64,000 nt of DNA from an uncultured Bacilli bacterium (GCA_910577505.1 CAJTLN010000002.1:440916-504915); one strand, 5' to 3'. Numbered from the stretch's first letter, positions 43,161 through 53,127 are shown. Notes: a model not told the origin generated them from the letters alone. Made by a program: numbers and translations.

Positions 43161-43914
43161 TTAGATCGCCACCTAAAAGTGTTACAACATCGATGATTTT
43201 ATCGAAGAATTCTTTTCTAGTATCATCACCACGAATAATTTCATTAAATATTTTACCATCTTTTATAAATATTACACGAGATGCGTATGAAGCTGTAAAA
43301 GCATCATGAGTTACCATAAGAATAGTTGCTTCTAGTTCTTTATTTAAATAATTAAATCTTTCAAGAAGCATTTTAGCTGATTTAGAATCTAGTGCTCCTG
43401 TTGGTTCGTCTGCCAAGACTAGTTTAGGATTTGTTATGATTGCTCTAGCAGATGAAACACGTTGTTTTTGTCCTCCACTCATTTGATATGGATATTTTTT
43501 TAGAACATCTTTAATATTTAAATCATTAGCAACACGTTTGATTCTTTCTTCTATTTCTTTAGAATTTACATTTTGAATAGATAAAGAAAGTGCGATATTT
43601 TCATATGCTGTTAAAGTATCTAGTAGGTTAAAATCTTGAAAGATAAAACCTAGTTCTTCTCTTCTAAATTTATTTAAGTTATTACCTTTTAGTTTAGTAA
43701 TGTCTTCTCCTCCAACATAGATGTGTCCACTTGTTACTTTGTCTATTGTAGAGATACAATTAAGTAAAGTAGTTTTACCACTACCTGAGGCGCCCATTAT
43801 GGCAACGAATTCACCTTTTTCTACTTCAAAAGATATGTTATCGATAGCTTTTGTTAATGATGAACGACTTCCATAATATTTTTCTATTTTATCAATTTTT
43901 AATATGTTTTCCAT
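43147..43914 (-). CDS. Bce-type ABC transporter ATPase
   Basis: 255 residues with every ABC motif: Walker A MGASGSGKTTLLN, Q-loop FIFQDFNLL, signature YQMSGGQKQRVSSARA, Walker B LVLADEPTGALDSKSA and the switch His in VTHDAF. This matches BceA/MacB-type ATPases. It powers the permease whose gene it overlaps. The start follows AAAAGGAG. First gene of an operon running through 39669. No BceR binding site could be identified by eye upstream. Confidence 0.95.
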   Translation of the reverse strand: MENILKIDKIEKYYGSRSSLTKAIDNISFEVEKGEFVAIMGASGSGKTTLLNCISTIDKVTSGHIYVGGEDITKLKGNNLNKFRREELGFIFQDFNLLDTLTAYENIALSLSIQNVNSKEIEERIKRVANDLNIKDVLKKYPYQMSGGQKQRVSSARAIITNPKLVLADEPTGALDSKSAKMLLERFNYLNKELEATILMVTHDAFTASYASRVIFIKDGKIFNEIIRGDDTRKEFFDKIIDVVTLLGGDLNDAL

Positions 43915-44052
43915 AATAAATTTCTCCTTTTATCTAACATAATAGATGAAAATAAGTGTAATGTCGTTTTTTTTATATTACACTTTATTACAATTTTGTA
44001 AGATACTTTTTATTATAGCACTTATAAAGCAATATATTAATAAAAGAAAAAA

Positions 44053-44066
44053 CAGACATAAGTCTG
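44053..44066 (-). terminator. Terminator of the lipoprotein gene
   Basis: Five-base arms CAGAC and GTCTG with a four-base loop, strong T run on the minus strand (44045-44052 as A). Confidence 0.6.
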
Positions 44067-44071
44067 CTTAA

Positions 44072-44914
44072 TTATTCCACTCTTTCACTACTATACCAGT
44101 AATAGTTGCCTTTACTATCTTTTTTAAATGTATGCTTATATAAAGCTCCTTTAGAAAAGTCTTTAGTTGTTGAATCTATTTTTTCGTCTTTGAAGCGTGA
44201 TTTATAATATACTTCTCCATCAATAGTTAAATTACTCCAAATATAGCGATCGTATATTTCTATAGAATCATCTTTTTGTTCAATTTTTTCGTATTGAGTT
44301 TCACCATGTCCTGGTGAAGAATCAGAACCCGTTTGATTAAAACATAAAAAATCATCTTTTGATACAGAATATACACATATTCCAGTAACACTCATTGTAA
44401 AGTCTTTTAATGGCAACTTTTTATCTTCACCATACATAGTATGATAAGCTTTCTCTAGTGTTTCTTTATTTACATTATTAAAGAACCATTCTTCACTACT
44501 TTGGTCTTTGGCGATAATTTCGCCGCCACTTTTATTACAAGTTACAGAAATATCTTCTTTTTGATATGTATAATTTTTTAATTCATCACATGATTTAAAC
44601 CATCTTCTTTCAACATTTTCAATAGTTTTATAAGCATAGTATAAACGTGATTCATCGCTTAAATCCTCATATTTAACTTCCTTATCCATGTAAAAGTTGC
44701 TATCTTTATATGATGCAAAATCTGGATAAACTTCTGAAATAAAATTAACTTCTACCATATCATATAATTTTTTTACTAAATTGTCTTGTATTTCTGATGG
44801 TTCATTAACATTTGTCTTATTATCATCTAAATCCTTATTTTTTTCTTTATTACATCCCACTAGAGATAAAGTCATTATTGCAAATAACAATAAAGTTAAT
44901 ATTTTCTTTTTCAT
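44072..44914 (-). CDS. Lipoprotein of unknown function
   Basis: 280 residues with a lipoprotein signal (MKKKILTLLLFAIMTLSLVGC, lipobox LVGC at residue 21) and an Asn/Asp/Lys-rich linker. The outer domain has two or three cysteines (SCDELKNY, SVTCNKS, GICVYS). I recognise no fold; the WSNLTIDGEVYYKSRF and YWYSSERVE segments look strand-rich. The start ATG has only a weak GAAAG site. It ends at a terminator ~140 bases before the Bce ATPase gene, so it is a separate unit despite its neighbours. Confidence 0.75.
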   Translation of the reverse strand: MKKKILTLLLFAIMTLSLVGCNKEKNKDLDDNKTNVNEPSEIQDNLVKKLYDMVEVNFISEVYPDFASYKDSNFYMDKEVKYEDLSDESRLYYAYKTIENVERRWFKSCDELKNYTYQKEDISVTCNKSGGEIIAKDQSSEEWFFNNVNKETLEKAYHTMYGEDKKLPLKDFTMSVTGICVYSVSKDDFLCFNQTGSDSSPGHGETQYEKIEQKDDSIEIYDRYIWSNLTIDGEVYYKSRFKDEKIDSTTKDFSKGALYKHTFKKDSKGNYYWYSSERVE

Positions 44915-45224
44915 CTTTCAACTAATTCTTTCTATTCTATAATATGCAATTTAAAGTCTATTTATTAAATTCCACCTCCAATAATATAAAGCTTTATTCT
45001 TGAATAAAAGTAAGTGATTTTCAAAATGGTCAAGTATTCTTTATATATTTATATATCTATATGTTATATTCTACCAAACAACTTAAGATAAAGATAGTAA
45101 ATAAATTATGTTTTAAGTAATTTACGTTTATCAAAAAACATATACATTCAAAATAAAACATGTTATATCCAAAGAGAAAAAAGTATATCCCTTCAATATA
45201 CTTCTTTACTTGAATATCTTCTTA
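44915..45224. other. Non-coding gap before the M23 hydrolase gene
   Basis: 310 bases, strongly AT-rich. The only structure I can support is the terminator at 45181-45203; no ORF with a ribosome site is visible on either strand. The promoter of the 44072 lipoprotein must lie here but has no clear -35/-10 match. Confidence 0.5.
45181..45203 (-). terminator. Terminator of the M23 hydrolase gene
   Basis: Eight-base arms AAGTATAT and ATATACTT, seven-base loop, then T run on the minus strand. Confidence 0.75.
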
Positions 45225-46139
45225 TTATAATTTTGGTCCTAATACTAAGAAGTTTTTACTACACCATCTAGATTCATCTTTGCTTACTTTGGCCCATGTA
45301 CCTTTTTCATCATATATTTGGACTCTTCTACCATTTTTTATCGTATTTACTATTGAACCAGAAGTATTTGGTTGATTCCTAACATTTAATCCTTCAGAGT
45401 CTGCACCACTTACAACATAATAAGTTGGACAAGTATCTGAAAGATATGCGCTATAAACCCATTCGTTAGTACCAATACGACTCCAGTTACCACTTATTTC
45501 ATAAACTTCAACCTTTGTTGCTGTTTCTAGTAATCTACCAGAATTAGGTCCTCCAGGTGAAGTTCTTACAACTAATCCCTCATCATCAACATTATAAACA
45601 TATTTTATCTTAGTAGAATTAATATATCTTATTTGATTTCCATATTTATTTAATGTTGCAGTTGATACTGTTTGATTTGGATATACATAAAGATATTGAA
45701 ATGGATCAAGATCTGAATTATTTAACCAATCACTTAGGTTAGCACTATATAAACCCAAATGTAAATGAACTCCACTAGCTGCTGATCCAGTCTGTCCCAT
45801 AATTCCAATTTGTTGTCCTCTTGTAACAGTTTGTCCTTCTTTAACAGAAGATGATTTTAAATGTCCGTATGAAGCTTTAATGCCATTAGCATTTTGTATA
45901 TATACTACATTACCACCAGTAGATTGCCATTTATTATAAATAACTTTACCATCAAAAATAGCATATACTGGTTCATTATCTGGACCACCAACACTAGCAT
46001 TCCATCCAAAGTCTATACATTTACCTTGATGTGGATATTGTATTACTCCAATATAGTTAACAGGATATTGCCAATATTCAGCTTTAGTTTCTACTCCTTT
46101 CTTTAAAGCTTGTTTTTTTGTTTTTTCTTCTTTTTTCAT
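45225..46139 (-). CDS. M23 peptidase with two SH3 domains and no signal peptide
   Basis: 304 residues from ATG 46139, placed by AGGAAAGGAAG. A Lys-rich first ~20 residues has no hydrophobic stretch. The LytM/M23 zinc-peptidase core spans ~25-150: YPHQGKCIDFGWN supplies the first His and the Asp, YGHLKSSSVKEGQTV and GVHLHLGLY the rest. Two bacterial SH3 domains follow (~175-230: EGLVVRTSPGG; ~240-300: EGLNVRNQPNTSGSIVNTI, cited in part). These cut and bind peptidoglycan cross-bridges. Lack of an export signal resembles a phage endolysin or bacteriocin-like lysin, but no holin or phage gene is near. Confidence 0.88.
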   Translation of the reverse strand: MKKEEKTKKQALKKGVETKAEYWQYPVNYIGVIQYPHQGKCIDFGWNASVGGPDNEPVYAIFDGKVIYNKWQSTGGNVVYIQNANGIKASYGHLKSSSVKEGQTVTRGQQIGIMGQTGSAASGVHLHLGLYSANLSDWLNNSDLDPFQYLYVYPNQTVSTATLNKYGNQIRYINSTKIKYVYNVDDEGLVVRTSPGGPNSGRLLETATKVEVYEISGNWSRIGTNEWVYSAYLSDTCPTYYVVSGADSEGLNVRNQPNTSGSIVNTIKNGRRVQIYDEKGTWAKVSKDESRWCSKNFLVLGPKL

Positions 46140-46223
46140 TTTTATCTTCCTTTCCTCGGAACTTTTCTTCAGTTCCGTCTTAATTGTAGGACAGTCCAAG
46201 AAAATATTACAGACCTCTGAAGT

Positions 46224-46273
46224 TTAGTTTTATAAACTAACTTTAAAAGTTAGATAATCACTTTGAAAGTTAG
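46224..46273. promoter_or_regulatory. Cluster of three operator-like palindromes upstream of the M23 gene
   Basis: TTAGTTT-tat-AAACTAA (46224-46240), CTAACTTT-a-AAAGTTAG (46237-46253, perfect 8-1-8) and ACTTT-g-AAAGT (46260-46270, extended rightward as AAAGTTAG to 46273). The last two share the AAAGTTAG half-site with centres 20 bases apart, about two helical turns. The rest of 46140-46445 holds only the terminator at 46324-46359. Confidence 0.55.
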
Positions 46274-46323
46274 TTATTTTTTATGATAGAATCTCGAATA
46301 TTTAAGGAAAAATGCAAATAAAA

Positions 46324-46359
46324 AGAAGAAGAAACTAAATTTTGATAATTTCTTCTTCT
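46324..46359 (-). terminator. Terminator of the split metallopeptidase gene
   Basis: Eleven-base arms AGAAGAAGAAA and TTTCTTCTTCT, 14-base loop, T-rich tail on the minus strand. Its sequence resembles the terminator at 49084-49115. Confidence 0.7.
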
Positions 46360-46445
46360 AACTTATGAAGTTATTATTTTTTTATATTTAACTTAATTCA
46401 ACTTTAAAATTACTAGTTTATTTCTAAAATATATGCTTACTACAA

Positions 46446-48958
46446 TTATTCATCAATTGTTTTATAATCTATTAATTCATCTTTATCAATATCATAAATA
46501 TAAACTTTTGATTGATCTTTTAGTTCTCCATTAACGATAATATAATCGCCAACTGGGATATATAAATTATCATTAAAATATATTTTATTATAAATACTGG
46601 CATATTTTTTATCGTATAACTTTTCTCTTATTTTTCTTTCTAGTGTAATACCAATGTTAGAAACTTTACTATATTCAAAATATCTATCTGTGTCTGAACT
46701 TTTAAAATCATACGGTAATAAATTTATTACAAAATAAGAAAAAGTTTTATCTTCATACCATTTAGCACCCTTTTCATGTTCATATAGGTTAATCAGCATT
46801 TCTAAATAATAGAATTTCTCTTTATTATTGGCCTTATCAATTTCTGTTCGTAAAGTAATATCAGTAAATCTTTTTATTTCATCATAATTATATCCAGCTT
46901 CTACAATTTTTTTGTACAATAACTCTTGCCCTTCTCTACCAAAAAATATCTCTCTCATAAAATCAGTACCATAAATAATACTAAGAATATTATACATAAC
47001 TACTTGATTATAATAAGATATTGGTTTCATGTTATTAAAATACACTGCTGTATTATATTCTGCGCCACCTTCAACCAAGAAATTAAAAAAAATGTCTTCA
47101 ATATATTCAGCTTTTTTTCTTTCTGCTTTAGACAGTTGGTAAAATTCTTCTGTAGTAATATAATTGCCTAAATACTTATATATTGTAATACTCTTAAAAC
47201 CACCTTTACTATTTAATCTATCATCAATAAAGTGTGTTAGTTCATGATATAATGTCCTTTTATCAGCAGTATTTAATATGTGTATAGTATTATTTGTATA
47301 TTCCCCAGTAACATTTGGAATGTCAATTTTATTTACTCTTTCAATACTTAAATTTTTTAAATTATATAAAAAGTATTCTTTATCTAGATGTTCTTTATTC
47401 ATTATTACTTCTTTATATGCATTTAAAACATACTCTTTAAATCCATTTAGATTGTTATTATTCTGGACTACAAAAGCATATTGTTTAAAAAATCACTATC
47501 ATCATTAATAAGATTTTCGATATCATTTAAATTATAATCATTAATAATTTGCTCTATATTAATATTTTTATAATCATCTATTTCTCGATATAGTTTATCT
47601 TCGGATAAAAATTTTTCAATTCCTAATAGAAAGTAATCTAATTTATATGAGTCTTCAGCGATAATAGCATTATTTAATAAATTGATAGAGCTATATACTG
47701 GTTTAAGTATAACTTTATCATTATAGAGTAGTCCATATTTTTCATTTTGAAACATTTTACAATAAGTATCACTGCAGACAATTTCATCATAACTATCTGT
47801 AACTTTTTTTAATGATTCATTTACTAAATATGAGTTTATTCCATCGTTACAAACATACAAGCCATTTCGATAATAATCAAAACCATTACTGCAAGCATCA
47901 CTAACTTGTTCATCTTTTTCATTATATACAATAATATTTTCCCCACTATAGTTATTAATAAAGTAATTTCCAATTGGAATCTTTTCTACTAATTTGCCAT
48001 CTCTTAAATAAAATGTTTTAGAATTATTTACATAAATATTATTATTTTTATCTTTGTTATATTGATAAAAACACTCATTACTCAATAGTTTCTCACTATA
48101 ATAAATATTAAAGCCATCATTACAAGCTGTAAAATCAAATTGATATCTTTCATGCTCTAATTTTTCTTCATACTTTATGATTTCAAAATTAGTATAAACA
48201 TATTTTTGCTCATTTTTATATAATATTTTTCCATAAGGCTTTTCTTCGCTTATGGCATATTCATCTAATTCATCCTTTTCTAAATCAAGAAGATAGAAAT
48301 TGTTTTTAGATTCTATTTCTACAAATTTTTCATTACTGAAATAGCTCTTAATATCTATTGATTTATTTTTATTTATGTTTAATATTTTTCCTATACTATT
48401 ATTCGTATAGATTAGATAGGAACCATAAACATTGAATCTAAAAGAGCCATTTTCAATATCAATATTTTTGAATAAGTTTTCGGATATTATTTCATTATTT
48501 TCATTATATAAACTTGATTCATATATATAGTAACTTTTATTATTATAGGTATCATTACTAAATTTTATAGATTTTTTTGAACTTTTTAATAAATCTCCAT
48601 TAATATTATATAGTTTATATAAATCATCACTTTCGTCTTGATAAGAATATAACTTAATTATATCTTCGTTAGAATTAATAATTTTATAAAAATATTTTAA
48701 TGGCATTTCAATTTCAAATAATTTATTACCATCTTTTTTATTAAATCCAATAATTCTATTACCATTATTTATATAATAATTTTCTAATTTTTCTGAATCA
48801 TACTTATATCCAATGTATTCTTCTTTGCTAACTATTTTATTATTATTTTCATTATATACTTTTTTATCTTTATGAAATATAAAGTAACAACAAACTCCAA
48901 CTAAAATAATTAATAAAGCAATTACACTTATAATCAGTAGTTTCTTTTTATTTTTCAT
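46446..48958 (-). pseudogene. Anchored beta-repeat protein fused to a zincin metallopeptidase, split by a frameshift
   Basis: The first frame, from ATG 48958 (AAGGTAGGTG), encodes a membrane helix (~6-28) and ~460 residues of strand-rich repeats. The last repeats resemble WG-type units (EKYGLLYNDKVILKPVYSS). It ends at 47468. The next frame, open from ~47490 to 46446, holds a peptidase domain with LYHELTHFID (HExxH) and VEGGAEYN, whose Glu would be the third zinc ligand. Adding one base to the six A at 47487-47492 joins them as DSDF-FKQYAFVVQ and gives an 837-residue protein. An ATG at 47402 has a poor ribosome site. Surface-anchored protease of unknown target; the frame break may be an assembly error. 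Confidence 0.72.
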
Positions 48959-49083
48959 GTGACACCTACCTTGTATAAAGTATATCATATCTTATTCTAT
49001 TAAAGATATAATATACTGTTAAAATCGAAAAAGAAAGATATTTTTCATACTTTTTGTAATCAATGTATCTAAAGAAAAGAAAA

Positions 49084-49115
49084 AAGAAGAAATTAAGTTT
49101 TAATAATTTCTTCTT
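49084..49115 (-). terminator. Terminator of the XRE gene at 49157
   Basis: Eleven-base arms AAGAAGAAATT and AATTTCTTCTT, ten-base loop, then T run on the minus strand. Confidence 0.75.
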
Positions 49116-49156
49116 ACTTATAAGTTCTTAAACTTGTTAAAGCTGACTATAATATT

Positions 49157-49971
49157 TTATTTATAAAATAGTTTATTATTGGAAAATTCTTCTACAGTAT
49201 CTAATTTATATTGTAGAGTCTGCTTTTCGTCATTTTCATCTATATAAATTAATGAAATTATAAGTTTTTTTACATCGCTTTTTAGTATTGAATATTCATT
49301 TTTCTTTATTGGCTCTGAATTATTAACAAATATAGTATCTAATAATTCGTTAATGCTTTTAATATCTAAGTTCTCTATATTTTCATCTATATTTCCATAT
49401 TCTAAAAACGTTCTATCACTTGTACCGATTTTAATCATAATATTTTAGCCTTCAATTCTGAATTAGTATTTACATAGATGTCATTATATTCTATTCCAGA
49501 AATTCTTATAAATTTATCAGTGGGGTTAAAAATTATCATTCCTCTTACAGTTAAATCATCATGACTGCATTCCAAAGAATAAATATTAAATTTATTATAG
49601 TTATTTATGCTATATAAAAATAAAATTATTATTATAAATGTTAAAGCTACGCCTAAAATTATTACTCTTCTAAACAAACGTTTATCTTGTTTCTTTTTAA
49701 CATATTTAACTAGTTCTGGGGATAGTGTCTTTGGTTTATTGTTGTCTTTATTTTTGTTGTCTATTCTTTCTCCTTTTAAAATTTCTGTAACACTAACATT
49801 TAAGATTTCGCTCAATTCTAATAAAATTGAAGTATCTGGGAGATTTAGTCCTCTTTCCCATTTTGAAACGGATTGTCCTTTAATAAACAATCTTTCTCCC
49901 AATTCATCTTGTGTCAGTCCAACTGATTTACGCATTTCAGCGATAAATTTTCCTATTTTAACTTGATCCAT
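49157..49971 (-). pseudogene. Membrane-tethered XRE regulator, frameshifted (paralogue B)
   Basis: ATG 49971 follows GTGGAG. XRE HTH (MDQVKIGKFIAEMRKSVGL, VSKWERGLNLPDTS), membrane helix at ~103-122, then an outer domain SLECSHDDLTVRGMIIF. The frame stops at 49435. The next frame starts at an overlapping ATGA and continues IKIGTSDRTFLEYGN to 49157. The intact paralogue at 56209-56919 contains both halves of this outer domain in order (CSNFTISGSIAY, then LYETNDKTKTEI), so this is one gene. Adding one base to the four T at 49443-49446 gives AKNIMIKIGTSD and a 271-residue protein. Confidence 0.78.
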
Positions 49972-50049
49972 ATTTTACTCCACTCTTGTACTTAAAAATA
50001 AATATTTTATATGTATTTTCATTTGTTATGAAAAATAGTAAACTAAGTA

Positions 50050-51069
50050 TTACTTTACTACTTCATAAAAAGTATTATTAGAGAAAGATATTGTTACTCT
50101 AGTATATTTATTTCTTTTTGATTCTATAGATATTTTGTGTCCTAATTTAGTACATAGATTCTTAGCAATAAATAAACCCATACCAGTTGATTTAGCTAGA
50201 CCTCTACCATTATTACCAGTGAATGTTTTATTAAATACTTTTGGTAAGTCACTTGAATCTATTCCAATACCATTATCTTCGATGATAAGGTTTATTAGAT
50301 TGTTATTTTCTTTAGTATATATTTTTATATATGAATTAGTTTTGTTATGATACTTTATACTATTGTTTACTATTTGAGTTATGATGAATTCTAACCATTT
50401 AGAGTCGGTATTTACTTTAATATCAAGATTATCTACTATTAAATCTATTTTGTTTTCTAATAAGTCATCTTTATTTTTTAAAGCAACACTACTTATTACT
50501 TCATTTAGTTTTGTTTCTTTAATTAGATAGTCTTTTTCGGCATTTTCACTTCTAACATAGTATAAGACTTGGTCAACATAATTTTCTATCCTTCTTATTT
50601 GTTCTTCTGTATTTTTATCGAATTTATCAGGATGATTATGAGTCATTAATGCAAGTGAAGATATAGGTATTTTTACTTCATGAATCCACATTTCAATGTA
50701 TTCTTTAAAGTCTTGTGTTTGAAGTTCTAGTTCATGAATAGATTCTCCTGTTGCTTTATTTATTTCATAAAGTGATTGATATAATAGTTCTCCTTCATAA
50801 AAGTTTGGCTCTGTTATTGTTTCTAATACTAAATGAGCTTTATCTTCTAGAGAATCTATATTATATAATAGGTCTTTGTAAAACCTACTTTTTCTAAAAT
50901 AATCGATTAAGATACAAGTGAGATAAGATACTATTAAAATAAAAGTAATTGCGATAGTAAGACTTTTGCCTGTTTTAAAAGCTGATAATAGCAGGACTAT
51001 TATGATTAAAGATATTATAAATATAAGTAGTGAATATAATTTGTCTTTTAAATAATTTATAAAATTCAT
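50050..51069 (-). CDS. BceS-type sensor histidine kinase
   Basis: 339 residues. Two membrane helices at ~12-30 and ~37-57 are joined by a very short loop, the intramembrane-sensing design in which the signal comes from a Bce-type permease rather than a ligand domain. Phospho-acceptor His130 is in EMWIHEVKIPISS. ATPase boxes are NNSIKYH, EDNGIGI and GRGLAKSTGMGLFIA. Its ATG overlaps the response regulator's stop (ATGA). It is expected to pair with the BceAB-like transporter at 41097-43914. Confidence 0.93.
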   Translation of the reverse strand: MNFINYLKDKLYSLLIFIISLIIIVLLLSAFKTGKSLTIAITFILIVSYLTCILIDYFRKSRFYKDLLYNIDSLEDKAHLVLETITEPNFYEGELLYQSLYEINKATGESIHELELQTQDFKEYIEMWIHEVKIPISSLALMTHNHPDKFDKNTEEQIRRIENYVDQVLYYVRSENAEKDYLIKETKLNEVISSVALKNKDDLLENKIDLIVDNLDIKVNTDSKWLEFIITQIVNNSIKYHNKTNSYIKIYTKENNNLINLIIEDNGIGIDSSDLPKVFNKTFTGNNGRGLAKSTGMGLFIAKNLCTKLGHKISIESKRNKYTRVTISFSNNTFYEVVK

Positions 51070-51728
51070 GATAAGATATAACCTATTCCTTTTCTAGTTT
51101 CTATGGCATTTTCATGACCAATACTTTTTAACTTACCTCTTAATCTGCTTATATTTACTGTTAGAGCATTATCATTTATATATTCATCGTTATTCCATAA
51201 ATCAGTCATTAATTCATCTCTTGTAACTATCTTATTTTGATGAGTAAGAAGATAATTAAATATTATCATTTCATTTTTAGTTAGAATTAGTTCTTCTTCG
51301 CCTTTTTTAATAAGTCCTTTTTGCATATTAATTGTTAGGTCTTTATAAGTTATTATTTCACTATTATTTTCTAGACGTTTAAATATGGCATTAATTCTAA
51401 GTAAAAGTATTGTTGGATTATAAGGTTTAGTTATATAATCATCTGCACCATATGACATAGATAATACTTCATCTATTTCAGTATTTTTACTTGTTACCAT
51501 TATTATTGGAACGTTGGATGTCTTTCTTATTTTACTTAAAAGTGCTTCGCCATTTAGATATGGAAGATTGATATCTAATAATATTAAATCAGGATTTAGA
51601 GATATAATTTCTTCATAAGAATTAGCAAAGTCATTTAATTCTATTGGTTCATAGTTTGATGAAGATATCAAACTTGATAGTTCTTTTCTTATTGTCCTAT
51701 CATCTTCTACTATTAATATTCTTTTCAT
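51066..51728 (-). CDS. OmpR-family response regulator, BceR type
   Basis: 220 residues from ATG 51728 after GAGGTG. Receiver domain MKRILIVEDDRT with phospho-acceptor Asp52 in LLDINLPYLNG and the KPY lysine, then a winged-helix C-terminal domain (LTKNEMIIFNYLL, TVNISRLRGKLK, IETRKGIGYIL). Translation is coupled to the kinase gene. The likely targets are transporter genes such as 43147-43914. Confidence 0.95.
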   Translation of the reverse strand: MKRILIVEDDRTIRKELSSLISSSNYEPIELNDFANSYEEIISLNPDLILLDINLPYLNGEALLSKIRKTSNVPIIMVTSKNTEIDEVLSMSYGADDYITKPYNPTILLLRINAIFKRLENNSEIITYKDLTINMQKGLIKKGEEELILTKNEMIIFNYLLTHQNKIVTRDELMTDLWNNDEYINDNALTVNISRLRGKLKSIGHENAIETRKGIGYILS

Positions 51729-51800
51729 ATAAAAGCACCTCACTTATTAGTTATTATATCATTTTTTATATTACATTAAACTTACAAAAATGTAATAAAA

Positions 51801-51822
51801 AAATAAGTATTGCTACTTATTT
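51801..51822 (-). terminator. Terminator of the TetR-type gene
   Basis: Nine-base arms AAATAAGTA and TACTTATTT, four-base loop, long T run on the minus strand; it overlaps the stop codon. Confidence 0.82.
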
Positions 51823-52367
51823 AAGTTTTTAAAATATAAATCAATACTCCCTTCTAAGATACAATCGACATTTTTTATTAGAGATTTAGTATCTTCTGGC
51901 ATTCCGTCTTCTATCCAGTCTTTTATGAATCCGATTAAGACATTTTTGTAATAGTTTGATAGAAATGTTTTAGTATTTTCATCAATATTCATGTTGGTTG
52001 TTTTTTCGGTAATAACTTTTGTTATAAAGCTTTTAGTTTGACGATTTAGGAAGTTATGAAAGTAATCTTTAGCTACTGAGTTATATGTCTCAATAATTAA
52101 TTTTTTATTTCGTTTTACATATTCAAAAATATAAGAATAGCAATCTTGCCAAAAATCATATTTTTCATAATCAATTATTTCTTCGATTATTTCATTTGTA
52201 TATAACCATTTTAATAAATCATATATGTCATTAAAATGGTAATAGAATGTTTGTCTTTTAATTCCACATATGTCAGTTAGTTCGGCAACTGTTATTTGTG
52301 ATAAATCTTTCTCAACTATTTTAGATTTTAATGCTTGAGCTAGGGCTTTTTTAGTTAAGTTAGACAT
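51813..52367 (-). CDS. TetR/AcrR-family regulator, DhaS-like
   Basis: 184 residues. The N-terminal HTH is MSNLTKKALAQALKSKI with ITVAELTDICGIKRQTFYYHFNDIYDLL, the pattern of the DhaS-like branch. The C-terminal ligand/dimer domain ends ILEGSIDLYFKNLNK. The HTH is unusually close to the start, as in that branch. Target and ligand unknown. The start follows GAAGTGATACT. A terminator separates it from the BceR/S pair downstream. Confidence 0.88.
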   Translation of the reverse strand: MSNLTKKALAQALKSKIVEKDLSQITVAELTDICGIKRQTFYYHFNDIYDLLKWLYTNEIIEEIIDYEKYDFWQDCYSYIFEYVKRNKKLIIETYNSVAKDYFHNFLNRQTKSFITKVITEKTTNMNIDENTKTFLSNYYKNVLIGFIKDWIEDGMPEDTKSLIKNVDCILEGSIDLYFKNLNK

Positions 52368-52412
52368 AGTATCACTTCCATAGAGAATTATATCATATTT
52401 TTTAATAAAAAA

Positions 52413-52433
52413 ATTCTGGTTATATACCAGAAT
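52413..52433 (-). terminator. Terminator of the PF06541-type gene
   Basis: Eight-base arms ATTCTGGT and ACCAGAAT, five-base loop, seven T on the minus strand. Confidence 0.82.
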
Positions 52434-52436
52434 ATA

Positions 52437-53108
52437 TTATTTAATTTCTTTCTCTTTGCTTTGAATCTTAGAATATATTTTAAATTTAGGATATGCATTT
52501 TTGATGTGACGATAAAGAACTGAATTAGAATCAATCCAATCAAGAACTTTTTTACGAATGATTTCAGTACTATCTAATGTTTGACGTTTTATTTCGATCT
52601 TTATTTTATTCATAACATTAAAGGAAATGATATTATCTACTATGTAAATTATAAATAAGATAATAGCTAATGTTATGATTAAAGTTGGATTTAGAACACT
52701 TATGCTATTCTTTATTAATGGATGAATAATATATACTACTAAGCATCCTAGTATTCCAAAAGGAATCATAGTTTCAAGACAAATACGACCATTGATATTG
52801 TATTTTCTTTTACTATAATCCCACCATCTTGCTTTAAATAGTTTTTCCATAAAGTATGATGTAAAGTATTCTAAAATGGAACATACTAAGATGGCTTTTA
52901 AGAAAACTGCTAGGATATCTTTGGTCTCAGAACCAATTAAAATTATTATTAATAGTACTCCATATCCATAGATGGGACATATTGGACCAATTAAAAATCC
53001 TCTATTAATAAATTTCTTTTGTTCAAATAGCTTACATATTACTTCCATTGACCAACCAATGAATGAATAAATTATAAAATATAAAAAGTGTCTACATATT
53101 AATTCCAT
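52437..53108 (-). CDS. Putative ABC-transporter permease family membrane protein (PF06541)
   Basis: 223 residues with five membrane helices and a charged C-terminal ~55 residues. The hallmark FIIYSFIGWSMEV opening, NRGFLIGPICPIYGYG and RWWDYSKRKYNINGRICL all fit the family well. Function unproven; often found beside stress and envelope genes. The start follows TAGGAGAATATT. It is the clearer member of the family also represented at 33618-34121. Confidence 0.85.
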   Translation of the reverse strand: MELICRHFLYFIIYSFIGWSMEVICKLFEQKKFINRGFLIGPICPIYGYGVLLIIILIGSETKDILAVFLKAILVCSILEYFTSYFMEKLFKARWWDYSKRKYNINGRICLETMIPFGILGCLVVYIIHPLIKNSISVLNPTLIITLAIILFIIYIVDNIISFNVMNKIKIEIKRQTLDSTEIIRKKVLDWIDSNSVLYRHIKNAYPKFKIYSKIQSKEKEIK

Positions 53109-53127
53109 AATATTCTCCTACTTAAAA

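Noticed and set aside
45225..46139. Prophage remnant
   Set aside because: The endolysin-like enzyme stands alone; no holin, capsid, integrase or attachment site is visible around it.
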